DNA of 56,363 nt from Alphaproteobacteria bacterium (GTDB taxonomy: Bacteria; Pseudomonadota; Alphaproteobacteria; Reyranellales; Reyranellaceae), in the NCBI GenBank assembly GCA_947474005.1, contig CANJHI010000013.1, positions 1 through 56,363 on the forward strand, written 5' to 3'. Positions 17,779 to 26,141 of the stretch are shown here, piece after piece. A program made the position numbers and the translations under genes. A model generated the notes under the pieces. It did not search any database. It saw only the letters and a program-made list of their open reading frames with translations, and was not told the DNA's origin. Every line of letters begins with the position of its first letter. The first letter of the stretch is position 1.

Positions 17779-18525
17779 CTACGCCCCGTGCGCGCTCAGG
17801 AACATCCGGATGTGGCGCACCGCCAGTGGAACCTTGTCCGGCGTGTCCTTCCACGGATAGAGCGTGACCTGCGAATTGGGCGACAGCATCGCCACTTCCA
17901 TCGCGACCTTGTAGGGGTGGGGCGGGCTGTCGTCAGGGGCGACCAGGATCGGCGTCTTGCAGCCCTTCACGAAGTCGCGCGGCACGGTGAACACGAAGTC
18001 GCCCTTCTTCGTGTACATATTGGTGAGGAACTGGCTCACCTGTTCCATCGTGTATTCGGGCCGCTTCTTGGCGAATTCGGGGCCCCAGCCCTTCATGTTG
18101 TTGTCGTAGAACTGCGTCGGCAGCTCGGGCCGGAATCCCGAGGGCTGCGTCAGTACGGCGGCAACCACGCGATCGCCCACGCGCTTGATCAGGTTCCAGA
18201 TCAGCGGTTGGCCGATGCAGTAGCCGAGCACCATGAATTTCTTCGCGCCAAGATGGTCCATCAGCCCGACATGGTCGTCGGTGAAGGCGTCCCACGTCCG
18301 CTCGATGTCGAGCGGGCCCGTCGACTGTCCGCCATTGGCGTTGCGCAGGTCGGCGACGACACAGCGGAACTGGTTGCTGAATTCCTTCATCGCGCTGAAT
18401 GGGTGTGTCTTGTCGAGTCCGCCGATCGTCGAGTTCAGTCCGCCGCCCGGAATGATCAGCAGCGGCAAGCCCGATCCGGCTTCCTCATAGTGAATACGAA
18501 CGTCGCCTTTTTCGTAGAACGGCAT
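17779..18525 (-). CDS. Alpha/beta hydrolase with Cys nucleophile
   Basis: 248 residues. The oxyanion segment LLIIPGGG and the nucleophile elbow VLGYCIGQP identify the alpha/beta hydrolase fold. The nucleophile is Cys103 rather than Ser, as in dienelactone hydrolases (GYCLGG). The likely acid lies near APDDSPPHP and the His near AVRHIRMFL. Signature pieces outside the elbow do not match classic dienelactone hydrolase, so the substrate is open. The ATG at 18525 has GGGAG upstream; longer frames are not needed. The gene is flanked by the palindrome at 17641 and is divergent from the lipoprotein pair at 18680. Confidence 0.82.
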   Translation of the reverse strand: MPFYEKGDVRIHYEEAGSGLPLLIIPGGGLNSTIGGLDKTHPFSAMKEFSNQFRCVVADLRNANGGQSTGPLDIERTWDAFTDDHVGLMDHLGAKKFMVLGYCIGQPLIWNLIKRVGDRVVAAVLTQPSGFRPELPTQFYDNNMKGWGPEFAKKRPEYTMEQVSQFLTNMYTKKGDFVFTVPRDFVKGCKTPILVAPDDSPPHPYKVAMEVAMLSPNSQVTLYPWKDTPDKVPLAVRHIRMFLSAHGA

Positions 18526-18679
18526 GTTGTTTTCTCCCTGCCGCAGCGTGCCACGCGCCATGCCGAGATGCAAAGGCACGAAAACGATGTAACCCGTTTC
18601 GACCGATGCCACCGCACAATCTCGAGTAGCGTATTCTGAATTGTTCCTGCTACGTTTGCGCGTGGGGAGAGAAGGCGGA

Positions 18680-19237
18680 ATGAAAAGACTGGGACGGCGT
18701 CAGGCTCTGATGGGTCTGGGCGTGATGCTGGCGGGGTGCACGCCCGAGCAGAAGGCCGTCACGCAATCGAATGCCGCTGCCGTGTCGGGCCAGAAGTTGA
18801 CGCGGGTGCTGATCGGCATCTGGACCGGCGTTGCCCGACTGACGGAGGCCCAGAATGCGTCGCTCCTGCAGCCCGACGAGCTGAAGCGAGCCTTCGACGC
18901 GAAGTGGCCACCGCTGGGGATTGCGGTCGAGGTTGTCGACGCGAATGGTGCCCCGGAGAGTGGTGGGCCGGCACTCACGGCTGCCAATGCGCGCTTCCGG
19001 TCCACGCAATTCCTCTTTCTGCAAACAGGTCGTTACCACACCCGTGGGCTGTTCATCAGGGACTACGAGATCGACGCAAGGATCTACGAAGGCGCTTCGA
19101 GAAAGCTCATCTGGCGCGCGACGACGGAGTTGCCGGACTTCTGGCGAGCGAGCCACACGCCTGTGGATCGCCCAGTTGCCGCAGATCGCTATGTCGACAG
19201 CCTGACGGCGAAATTGAGAGAGGATGGGCTGATTTGA
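18680..19237 (+). CDS. Predicted lipoprotein, 185 aa
   Basis: A short signal (MKRLGRRQALMGLGVMLAGC) has a clear lipobox with Cys at residue 20. The Arg-Arg before the hydrophobic core suggests possible Tat export. The rest (LTRVLIGIWTG, YEIDARIYEGASRKLIWRATTELP, YVDSLTAKLREDGLI) shows the mixed alpha/beta pattern of small envelope lipoproteins, with no family I can name. Its TGA overlaps the ATG of the next lipoprotein, so the two are coupled and probably related. The C-termini of both end in a helix followed by a short DGLI/GGYL tail. Confidence 0.72.
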   Translation: MKRLGRRQALMGLGVMLAGCTPEQKAVTQSNAAAVSGQKLTRVLIGIWTGVARLTEAQNASLLQPDELKRAFDAKWPPLGIAVEVVDANGAPESGGPALTAANARFRSTQFLFLQTGRYHTRGLFIRDYEIDARIYEGASRKLIWRATTELPDFWRASHTPVDRPVAADRYVDSLTAKLREDGLI

Positions 19238-19767
19238 TGGCGCAGCAATCTTCTCTCTCGCGCCGCCTGTTCCTCCTGGCATCGGGCGGAGCCGCGGGCA
19301 GCTCCGTCTTGGCCGGGTGCGCAACGTCAGATGCGAACTTCGTCCACGAGCGTCTGCCGGTACCGTCGCCACCAGCGAAGATGCAGCGGTTGCTGTTGTG
19401 GCTGCCGCCCGACGACAACTGGCTGAATGGCGCGAGCGTTGCTGCGAAGTTCGTAAGCGCGCTGGCGCCCTACGGGGTCACCGTGGAGACGGGTCGCTCG
19501 ACAAAGCTGGAGATTGATCGCAGCGTCGAGCAGAAAGAGGTTATCGAGAAGTTCAGGCCGACCTACAGGCTCGAGATCGACCTTCGCGATGCCCGTTCGT
19601 CGACTCAGGGCAGTGTGAGCACGACGGCGTTCCTGATGCTGGGCGTGCTCTATCGTGGCGCCAGCCGGACACCTCTCGAGAAGTTCCATTACCGCGCGCA
19701 ATCCAAAGACACTCCGCGCTTCGTGAACCAGGTCGTCGAGAAGCTGAAGGCCGGCGGCTACCTCTAG
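19237..19767 (+). CDS. Predicted lipoprotein, 176 aa
   Basis: The start codon overlaps the previous stop (TGATG). The signal carries Arg-Arg (SRRLFLLAS) and ends in the lipobox LAGC at about residue 28. The mature part (MQRLLLWLPPDDNW, PTYRLEIDLRDARSS, FVNQVVEKLKAGGYL) parallels the upstream lipoprotein in layout, which suggests an old tandem duplication or two subunits of one envelope complex. No family is recognised. Confidence 0.72.
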   Translation: MAQQSSLSRRLFLLASGGAAGSSVLAGCATSDANFVHERLPVPSPPAKMQRLLLWLPPDDNWLNGASVAAKFVSALAPYGVTVETGRSTKLEIDRSVEQKEVIEKFRPTYRLEIDLRDARSSTQGSVSTTAFLMLGVLYRGASRTPLEKFHYRAQSKDTPRFVNQVVEKLKAGGYL

Positions 19768-19791
19768 CCGGCGGCGCGTCTCGCCGAGCCG

Positions 19792-20946
19792 TCAGCCCAA
19801 CAACCGCTTCACCACGTCGAGCTGGATGTGGGCGGCGTCGACCATCTCAGCGATCGGCACGCTTTCGTTGGCGGCATGACCCTGCGCGCCTGAGCCCGGT
19901 CCGAAGTTGATGATCTCGATGCCGTCGTCGGCATAGTAGCGGCCATCGCTCACGCCCGTGGCGTTGAGGAACTTCACCTTGCGGCCGATCTTGGCCTTCA
20001 CCGCCGCCTCGAAGGCGCCGACGGCGGCGCCATTCTCGGGCGCGAAGAAGCCGTTGGTGCCGGTCAGGAATTCGACGGCATAGGTGCCCTTTGACTCACG
20101 CACGCCGTCGATCACGCTCTTCAGCTCCTTGAAGGCGTCCTTCACCTTTTCATTCGGCAGCAGGCGGCGATCGATCTCGACGGTGCAGGCCGAGGGCACG
20201 ACGTTGGTGTTGTGGCCACCATGGAACATCCCGATATTCACGGTTGATTTCATCGCCCCTGACACGCGTCGCGCCAGCGCCTTGTCGTAGTAGGAGCTGA
20301 GCGCGCTCACCAGCCGCATCATGCGCAGGATGGCGTTGTCGCCGGCGGCGGGATTGCCGGCGTGCGCGGCGCGACCCTTGGTGGTGAGGCGGGCCCACAT
20401 CACGCCGCGCTCGGCCACGATCAGGTTGTTCTCGGTCTGCGCGCCCAGGATCAGCGCATCGGGCCGCACCTTGCCGCTCTTGCGCAGGAATTCCATGCCA
20501 TCGGGCCCGAGATTTTCCTCATCGGCCACGAAGGTAAAAATCAGCTCGCCCTTGGCCGGGCCGCCCAGGCGCGCGATCTCCTCGGCCAGCCAGATCTGCA
20601 CCGCCATGCTGCCCTTGCAGTTGCCGGCGCCGAGACCGTGGACGAGGCCGCCCTTGACCAGGGCCTTGTAAGGATCGCTCTTCCAGTTGGCGCGCTCGCC
20701 CACGCCCACCGTATCGACATGGGCATTGAAGGCGATGACCGGGCCCTTGGCTTTGCCCTTCATCCGCGCCACGACATTGTCGACGCCCTTCTTTTTGGTC
20801 GCGATCTCGACCTTGTAGCCGGCCTTCTTGAGGCGCTTGGCCGTGTAGGCGCATATCTCCACCGAAGTGCCGGGTGGGTAGGGGCTCGGCAGCGCGATCA
20901 GATCGGTGAGGATTGCGACGAGTTCAGACTGCATTTTCTTCGACAT
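19792..20946 (-). CDS. M20 family metallopeptidase (ArgE/DapE-like)
   Basis: 384 residues of the M20 peptidase/deacylase family. NAHVDTV, the EE pair in VADEENLGPDG and the late His in GPGSGAQGHAANE match the dinuclear zinc site. However, the usual bridging Asp of G-x-x-D-x-K-G is Asn (GAGNCKG), and the usual Glu of the GEPT segment is Gln (GAQTEN). Metal binding may therefore differ. The dimerisation domain (residues about 180-290) is present. It follows the allantoate-amidohydrolase-like gene by 13 bases and is likely co-transcribed with it. The ATG at 20946 is the start with the best protein character. Confidence 0.85.
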   Translation of the reverse strand: MSKKMQSELVAILTDLIALPSPYPPGTSVEICAYTAKRLKKAGYKVEIATKKKGVDNVVARMKGKAKGPVIAFNAHVDTVGVGERANWKSDPYKALVKGGLVHGLGAGNCKGSMAVQIWLAEEIARLGGPAKGELIFTFVADEENLGPDGMEFLRKSGKVRPDALILGAQTENNLIVAERGVMWARLTTKGRAAHAGNPAAGDNAILRMMRLVSALSSYYDKALARRVSGAMKSTVNIGMFHGGHNTNVVPSACTVEIDRRLLPNEKVKDAFKELKSVIDGVRESKGTYAVEFLTGTNGFFAPENGAAVGAFEAAVKAKIGRKVKFLNATGVSDGRYYADDGIEIINFGPGSGAQGHAANESVPIAEMVDAAHIQLDVVKRLLG

Positions 20947-20959
20947 TTCTGAGTGTTCC

Positions 20960-22201
20960 TTAGCGGTTCGCAAGGTCGGCCAAGACCTCGGCCAGCACGC
21001 GGGCGCCGGCGGCGAGGTCCTGGGGCGTGGCATTCTCGGCCTCATTGTGGCTGACGCCGCGCTCGCAAGGCACGAAGATCATGCCACTGGGGCAAAGCTT
21101 GGCGATGTGCATGGCGTCGTGCCCGGCGCCCGAGGGCATGTCCATGTTGGCGAGCTTCAAGTCATTCGCCTTGGCGCGCACCAGGTCGATCACCCTCGTA
21201 TCGAAGATCGTCGGCGGCACGGCCGTCACGCGCTTGATGCTGGCCGAGCAGGGCGCGGCATGAGTGGCGACGATTGCCGCCAGCTTGGCCTCGTGCGCCT
21301 CCAGCACCGAATCGTCGGGATGGCGCATGTCGATGGTGAAGACCGCCTGGCCCGGCACTGTGTTGGGCGAGCCGGGCAGGACGTCGACGCGGCCGATGGT
21401 GAAACGCAGCGTATCGTCCTTGTCGGTCGTGGCCTCGTACATCGCCTGCGCGATGCGCAGCGCTGCGGCGAAGGCATCCTTGCGGGCAGCGCGCGGCGTG
21501 GTGCCGGCGTGCGCCTCTTCGCCGGTGGTCTCGACAATGTAGCGGCGGCTGCCCTGGATGGCGGTGACGACGCCGATCGTCTTCTTCTCGTTCTCCAGTC
21601 GCGGGCCCTGCTCGATATGGGCTTCCACGTAGAAATCGAGCGGGAAGCCCGGCGGGCCGTCGTGCAGCGGTGCCGGCGCCGCCTTCAAGGTCTCGGCCAG
21701 GGCGTCCTTCAGCACGACACCCTTCCAGTCCTTCACCTGAAGCATCTCGGCGAGCTTGTTGTGGCCGGCGAACACCGCCGAGCCCATGGCGCCGGGCTGG
21801 AAGCGCGAGCCTTCCTCGTTGGTCCAGGCGACGGCCATGACCGGCCGCCGCGTCTTCACGCCGGCGTCCTCCAGTGCCTCCAGCGCCTCGAAGGCCGCCA
21901 GCACGCCGTACATGCCGTCGAAGCGGCCTCCGGTCGGCTGGCTGTCCATGTGCGAGCCGCTCATCACCGGCAGCGCCTTGGCGTCCGTGCCGTCGCGGCG
22001 GACGAACAGATTGCCGATGGCGTCGGTGAAGGTGGCAAAGCCGCGGGCCCTGGCCCAGGCGCCCAGCAGGTTCCGGGCCGCGGCATCCTCCGCCGACAGC
22101 GCCTGGCGATTGACACCGCCCTTGGGCGTGCCGCCCAGCTTCGCCATGTCGGCGTGCCGCTGCCACAGACGGTCCTCGCGCACCGCGCCGGCCACACTCA
22201 T
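20960..22201 (-). CDS. M20 amidohydrolase, allantoate/carbamoyl-amino-acid type
   Basis: 413 residues of the AllC/HyuC branch of M20. Metal ligands are visible in GSHMDSQPTGGRFDG, TNEEGSRF, EAHIEQG and GAGHDAMH. The RRY and GEEAHAGTTP segments belong to the substrate/dimer domain. Such enzymes hydrolyse allantoate, N-carbamoyl-beta-alanine or N-carbamoyl-L-amino acids. A PuuE-type allantoinase gene lies divergently 83 bases away, so allantoate is the favoured substrate; this is inference from context. The M20 gene at 19792 follows in the same direction. Confidence 0.88.
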   Translation of the reverse strand: MSVAGAVREDRLWQRHADMAKLGGTPKGGVNRQALSAEDAAARNLLGAWARARGFATFTDAIGNLFVRRDGTDAKALPVMSGSHMDSQPTGGRFDGMYGVLAAFEALEALEDAGVKTRRPVMAVAWTNEEGSRFQPGAMGSAVFAGHNKLAEMLQVKDWKGVVLKDALAETLKAAPAPLHDGPPGFPLDFYVEAHIEQGPRLENEKKTIGVVTAIQGSRRYIVETTGEEAHAGTTPRAARKDAFAAALRIAQAMYEATTDKDDTLRFTIGRVDVLPGSPNTVPGQAVFTIDMRHPDDSVLEAHEAKLAAIVATHAAPCSASIKRVTAVPPTIFDTRVIDLVRAKANDLKLANMDMPSGAGHDAMHIAKLCPSGMIFVPCERGVSHNEAENATPQDLAAGARVLAEVLADLANR

Positions 22202-22284
22202 ATCGCCTCCTCGAAGCTTGTCGCGCGAGCTATAGCGGCGGCATAGTCGATCTTCAATCGTTGGCGTTTCCGGGGGCTCGCGTC

Positions 22285-23196
22285 ATGCACAATCATCTCG
22301 ATCGCAACCTGTTCGGCTACGGCCCCAATCCCCCCGACCCACAGTGGCCCGGCGATGCCCGCATCGCCGTCAGCTTCGTGCTGAACTACGAGGAGGGCGG
22401 CGAAAACAATATCCTGAACGGCGATGCCGCCTCCGAGACTTTTCTCTCCGAGACGCCGGGCGGCGTCCCGATCCAGGGTGGCCGCGATCTCAGCATCGAG
22501 TCGATGTATGAATACGGCAGCCGAGCCGGCTTCTGGCGCATTCTGCGGCTGTTCGCCGAGCACAATATGCGCTTCACCTCTTGGTCGGTCGGCCGCGCAC
22601 TGGAGCTCAACCCGATCGCCGGCAAGGCGATGGCCGCCGCCGGTCACGAAGTGGCGAGCCACGGATGGCGCTGGATCAACTACAAGGACTTCACGCTGGA
22701 GCAGGAACTACTGCATATCCAGCGCGCGGTGAAGGCCATCGCCGATACCGCCGGCAAGCCGCCGGTCGGCTGGTATACCGGCCGTTTCGGCATGAACACG
22801 CTGTCGGCCGTGATCAAGCATGGCGGCTTCCTCTACTCGAGTGATTCCTATGCCGACGACCTGCCCTACTGGGTCAGCGTCGACGAAACGCCGCATCTGA
22901 TCATTCCCTATACGCTGGAAGTGAACGACATGAAGTTTGCCGTGGCGCCCGGCTACACCGCGGGCGACGGCTGGTTGCAGGCGATGAAGGACAGTTTCGA
23001 CGTTCTCTACGCCGAGGGCGCGAGCAGCCCGAAGATGATGTCGATCGGGCTGCACTGCCGTCTCGCCGGTCGGCCGAGCCGTGCCGCGACGCTGGCGCGC
23101 TTCCTCGACTATGTCGCCTCCAAGCCCAAGGTCTGGGTGGCCACGCGCGAGGAGATCGCGCGACACTGGATGAAGGTCCATCCAGCGAAAGGTTGA
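22285..23196 (+). CDS. puuE: Allantoinase, PuuE (polysaccharide-deacetylase-like)
   Basis: 303 residues. The sequence follows Pseudomonas PuuE closely: RNLFGYGPNPPDPQWPGDARIAVSFVLNYEEGGE-type start, MYEYGSRAGFWRILRLF, GHEVASHGWRWI, PVGWYTGRFG and SIGLHCRLAGRPSR. PuuE hydrolyses allantoin to allantoate without the metal centre of classic allantoinases. The ATG at 22285 was chosen over a TTG at 22261. It is divergent from the allantoate-amidohydrolase-like gene and is followed after 4 bases by an acyl-CoA synthetase gene. Ureide breakdown for nitrogen is the likely role. Confidence 0.9.
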   Translation: MHNHLDRNLFGYGPNPPDPQWPGDARIAVSFVLNYEEGGENNILNGDAASETFLSETPGGVPIQGGRDLSIESMYEYGSRAGFWRILRLFAEHNMRFTSWSVGRALELNPIAGKAMAAAGHEVASHGWRWINYKDFTLEQELLHIQRAVKAIADTAGKPPVGWYTGRFGMNTLSAVIKHGGFLYSSDSYADDLPYWVSVDETPHLIIPYTLEVNDMKFAVAPGYTAGDGWLQAMKDSFDVLYAEGASSPKMMSIGLHCRLAGRPSRAATLARFLDYVASKPKVWVATREEIARHWMKVHPAKG

Positions 23197-23200
23197 TCCG

Positions 23201-24766
23201 ATGCATGACGCCATCACCGAGGCCCCGACCGGCACTGACATGATCCTGCGCGCCCTGGCGCGCTTTCCCGAGCGCCGGGCTTTCGTGTGGGACGGCGGCA
23301 GCCTCACCTACCTCGGTGCGCTGGCGCTGATCGGCCGTCTGCAGGCGGCGATGGCCGCGGCTGGCTTGAAGAAGGGCCAGACGGTGGCGTTCCTGAGCGC
23401 CAACAATGCCGAGACCTGGTGCGCGGGTGTCGCGGCGAGCGGGTTGGGCCTGGTCACTACCTGGCTGCATCCGCTGGGCGCTCTCGATGATCATCTCGAC
23501 GTCATCGAGGACGCCGAGGTGAGTGGGCTGATCGTCGATGCTAGGACACATGCCCAGCGCGGCGGTGAAATCGCCGCCAAGGCCGCGGATCGGCTGAAAG
23601 TCGTGCTGACCATGGGCAAGGCGGACTTCGGCCACGATCTCATGGCAGCAGCGGAGCGGATCGGCGAGGCGAGCGCGGTCAATCTCGCGGCGGCGGACGA
23701 CTATGCCGTCATCAACTACACCGGCGGCACCACGGGCAAGTCCAAGGGTGCGATCCGCCGGCACCGTTCGACGGCTGCCATGACGACTGCGGTCGCGGCC
23801 GACTTCGAGTTTCCCGAGACGCCGCGCTACCTCGCCGCCGCGCCGATCACCCATGTTGCCGGCACCAAGGTCGTGCCGGCGCTGCTGAAGGGCGGCACGG
23901 TCCATCTCATGAAGGGCTTCGATCCTGAGAGATTCCTGGACACCCTGGAGCGCGAAAAGATCAACTTCACCCTGCTCGTGCCCACGATGGTCTATGTGCT
24001 GCTCGATCATCCCAAACTGGACAAGACCGATCTCTCCTCGCTGGAGCTGATCCTCTATGGCGCCTCGCCGATGTCGCCGACGCGGCTGGTCGAGGGGCTG
24101 GAGCGCATCGGCCCGGTGTTCAGCCAGCTCTACGGCCAGACCGAGTGCTATCCGGTGAGCGTGCTCAGGAAGGCCGACCATGATGCGAAGCGGCCCGAGC
24201 TGTTCGCCTCCTGCGGTTTCCCGATCGCCTCCTGCAGCGTGACGCTTCGGGACGAGGACAACAACGAAGTGGAGCCGGGCGAGGCGGGCGAGATCTGCGT
24301 GCGCGCGCCGCATGCGATGGAACAGTACTGGAAGCGACCGGAGCAGACCGCCGAGACTCTCAAAGGCGGCTGGCTGCATACCGGCGACATCGCCCGCGCC
24401 GACGAGCGCGGCTACCTCTATATCGTCGATCGTAAGAAGGACATGATCGTGAGCGGCGGCTTCAATATCTTTCCGCGCGAAGTGGAAGATGTGCTGTCCT
24501 CGCATCCCGATGTCGCGATGGCCGCCGTGTTCGGTGTGCCGCACGAGAAATGGGGCGAGGCCGTCGCTGCTCTGATCGTCGCCAGGGCCGGCTGCACGCC
24601 GTCGCCCGAGGCGCTGATGCAGCTCGTGAAGGACCGCAAGGGCTCTCCGCATGCGCCGAAGCAGATCGAGATCGTCGACAGCCTGCCGCTCACCGCCGTC
24701 GGCAAGGTCGACAAGAAAGTGCTGCGGGCGAAGTACTGGGCCGGGCAGGCGCGTCAGGTCGGCTGA
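23201..24766 (+). CDS. AMP-binding acyl-CoA synthetase
   Basis: 521 residues of the ANL superfamily. Motifs are NYTGGTTGKSKGAIRRH (P-loop), LYGQTECYPVS, TGDIARADERGYLYIVDRKKDM and the catalytic Lys in TAVGKVDKK. It starts 4 bases after puuE and is likely in that transcript, though a link between purine breakdown and acid activation is not obvious. The chain-length or aromatic preference is not readable. Its 3' end overlaps the convergent gene at 24754 by 13 bases. Confidence 0.9.
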   Translation: MHDAITEAPTGTDMILRALARFPERRAFVWDGGSLTYLGALALIGRLQAAMAAAGLKKGQTVAFLSANNAETWCAGVAASGLGLVTTWLHPLGALDDHLDVIEDAEVSGLIVDARTHAQRGGEIAAKAADRLKVVLTMGKADFGHDLMAAAERIGEASAVNLAAADDYAVINYTGGTTGKSKGAIRRHRSTAAMTTAVAADFEFPETPRYLAAAPITHVAGTKVVPALLKGGTVHLMKGFDPERFLDTLEREKINFTLLVPTMVYVLLDHPKLDKTDLSSLELILYGASPMSPTRLVEGLERIGPVFSQLYGQTECYPVSVLRKADHDAKRPELFASCGFPIASCSVTLRDEDNNEVEPGEAGEICVRAPHAMEQYWKRPEQTAETLKGGWLHTGDIARADERGYLYIVDRKKDMIVSGGFNIFPREVEDVLSSHPDVAMAAVFGVPHEKWGEAVAALIVARAGCTPSPEALMQLVKDRKGSPHAPKQIEIVDSLPLTAVGKVDKKVLRAKYWAGQARQVG

Positions 24767-25488
24767 GCGCCGCGCCGCCACCGCCGCTCCGGCCACGGCG
24801 AAGTCCAATGCGCCTCCAGGCCGAGGCGTCGAACATTGATGCGTTCGAATGTCTGAAGCATCGCGTCGGCGTGCTCCTGCCCGCCCCGCAGAACCTGGAG
24901 CACGCGCCGCATCCGTCTCACCCAGTCCGCTGTGTAGTGGCTTTTGACATCCCAGGTTCCACCTTCGGCCGCAGACTCCGCGCGCAACTCGGCATGGAAG
25001 GTGCGATCGCGATCGCCTTCCTGCCAGGCCGTCGCAGCCATCAGTCGCGCGCGGCTGAGTTCGCCGGCCATGGCATATGAGAAAGTCGGAAGACGGCTGT
25101 TGTAGTGAACACTCCCGCCACCGGTCATTTTCCCAATGTACTTGAGATAGGTGCGAGGAGTGCATACCCAGCCAATGCGGGGAAACTCTTCTTGGGCCCA
25201 AGCCGCGATCCGTTTCGCGTCTTTCGCCGAGCCCAAGCCCTTCAGCTGTTCGCCGCCGTGTATATCGCTGACTCCACGGCCAGTGTCCTCATAGAGAGCC
25301 TTAATCCATGAATTTATAGTGACGGTCCCGCTGGAGGTAAAGCGGTCGAGACAAAAGCCCTGTACGAAATGGTCGATCGGCGGCACGATGACGAAGCTGC
25401 GATGGACGAACCAATGCGGGTTGCGCTTGAGGGCAAGCCGCATGATCTGCTCGACATCGTGAGGACTTAGCGCCTCCGTTTCGGCCAT
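24754..25488 (-). CDS. Candidate immunity protein 2 (paralogue of next gene)
   Basis: 244 residues, cytoplasmic, no signal or membrane segment. It is clearly a paralogue of the protein at 25467-26141: both share RNPHW near residue 20, IVPP followed by hydrophobic residues and GF-x-x-DR, and end in ERINV/ERVNV then HWTSPWP-x-RR. The middle parts have diverged strongly. No known domain is recognised. It overlaps the upstream paralogue by 22 bases and is the last gene of the operon headed by the PD-(D/E)xK-like protein. Duplicated, diverged small proteins behind a toxin gene are typical of immunity genes; that role is inference. Other options are adaptor proteins or an unrelated duplicated family. 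Confidence 0.6.
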   Translation of the reverse strand: MAETEALSPHDVEQIMRLALKRNPHWFVHRSFVIVPPIDHFVQGFCLDRFTSSGTVTINSWIKALYEDTGRGVSDIHGGEQLKGLGSAKDAKRIAAWAQEEFPRIGWVCTPRTYLKYIGKMTGGGSVHYNSRLPTFSYAMAGELSRARLMAATAWQEGDRDRTFHAELRAESAAEGGTWDVKSHYTADWVRRMRRVLQVLRGGQEHADAMLQTFERINVRRLGLEAHWTSPWPERRWRRGAQPT

Positions 25489-26141
25489 GGTGATGTCCAG
25501 TGCTTTTCCAGATCGAGCTTGTGTACGTTGACGCGTTCCAACGTGCGCGCAAGTGCTTCCACCCGCGCCGGTCCGTCGTTGAGAATGGATAGCAAACGCC
25601 GCAAACGCCGCCTCCATCTTACGCGAGGGAGATCAGGCTTGAAATTCAACCAAGTCTGCGACCTGTACCAATGTTCGAGTTCCAGCCGAAAAAGTTCCTC
25701 GAGCAGGATCTTCTTTGCCAACAGCGGGTTTCTCGTCAGGGCATGAGTCAAAATCAATGACGAATTCCGCTTGATGTCGGTAAAGTCCGCCGCATAGTGC
25801 AGAAAAGACTGTGGCGAGCGCGCACAACTGAAGCGGGCGCTCTCCTGTTCGCAGCGAAGCGCGACTTCTTCCTCGATGTTGCCGTCGCGCATGTCCCAAG
25901 TTTCCCTGCCAAGGGACGTTTCGAATCGGGCACCGTAGCCCCAGTTGAATTCCGGTTCGTAGAGCGGCGTCACTCTGTGGTTTAGGTGAAAATAGTGTGC
26001 GGTACTCGTCCGATCGAAGAAGAAGCCACAGACATAGTAATTGACCGGCGGGACGATGAGCCATTGCTTACGCAGGATCCAGTGCGGGTTGCGCTCGAGC
26101 GCAACCCGCGTGATCCGCTTGATGTCGGCTGCCGTGGTCAT
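25467..26141 (-). CDS. Candidate immunity protein 1
   Basis: 224 residues, soluble. It starts inside the stop of the nuclease-like gene (ATGA overlap), so translation is probably coupled. Recognisable landmarks are LERNPHWILRKQ, LIVPPVNYYVCGFFFDR, a helical Arg/Leu-rich stretch (RVRWRRRLRRLLSIL) and the C-terminal HWTSPWPKRRR, most of which recur in the paralogue downstream. I know of no named family with this pattern. Position directly after a toxin-like gene supports an immunity role. The base composition is less GC-rich than the flanking genes, suggesting acquisition. Confidence 0.6.
   Translation of the reverse strand: MTTAADIKRITRVALERNPHWILRKQWLIVPPVNYYVCGFFFDRTSTAHYFHLNHRVTPLYEPEFNWGYGARFETSLGRETWDMRDGNIEEEVALRCEQESARFSCARSPQSFLHYAADFTDIKRNSSLILTHALTRNPLLAKKILLEELFRLELEHWYRSQTWLNFKPDLPRVRWRRRLRRLLSILNDGPARVEALARTLERVNVHKLDLEKHWTSPWPKRRR

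Noticed and set aside
22901..25201. 766-residue leftward open frame across puuE and the acyl-CoA synthetase
   Set aside because: Antisense to two genes with unmistakable motifs; low-complexity composition and no ribosome site.
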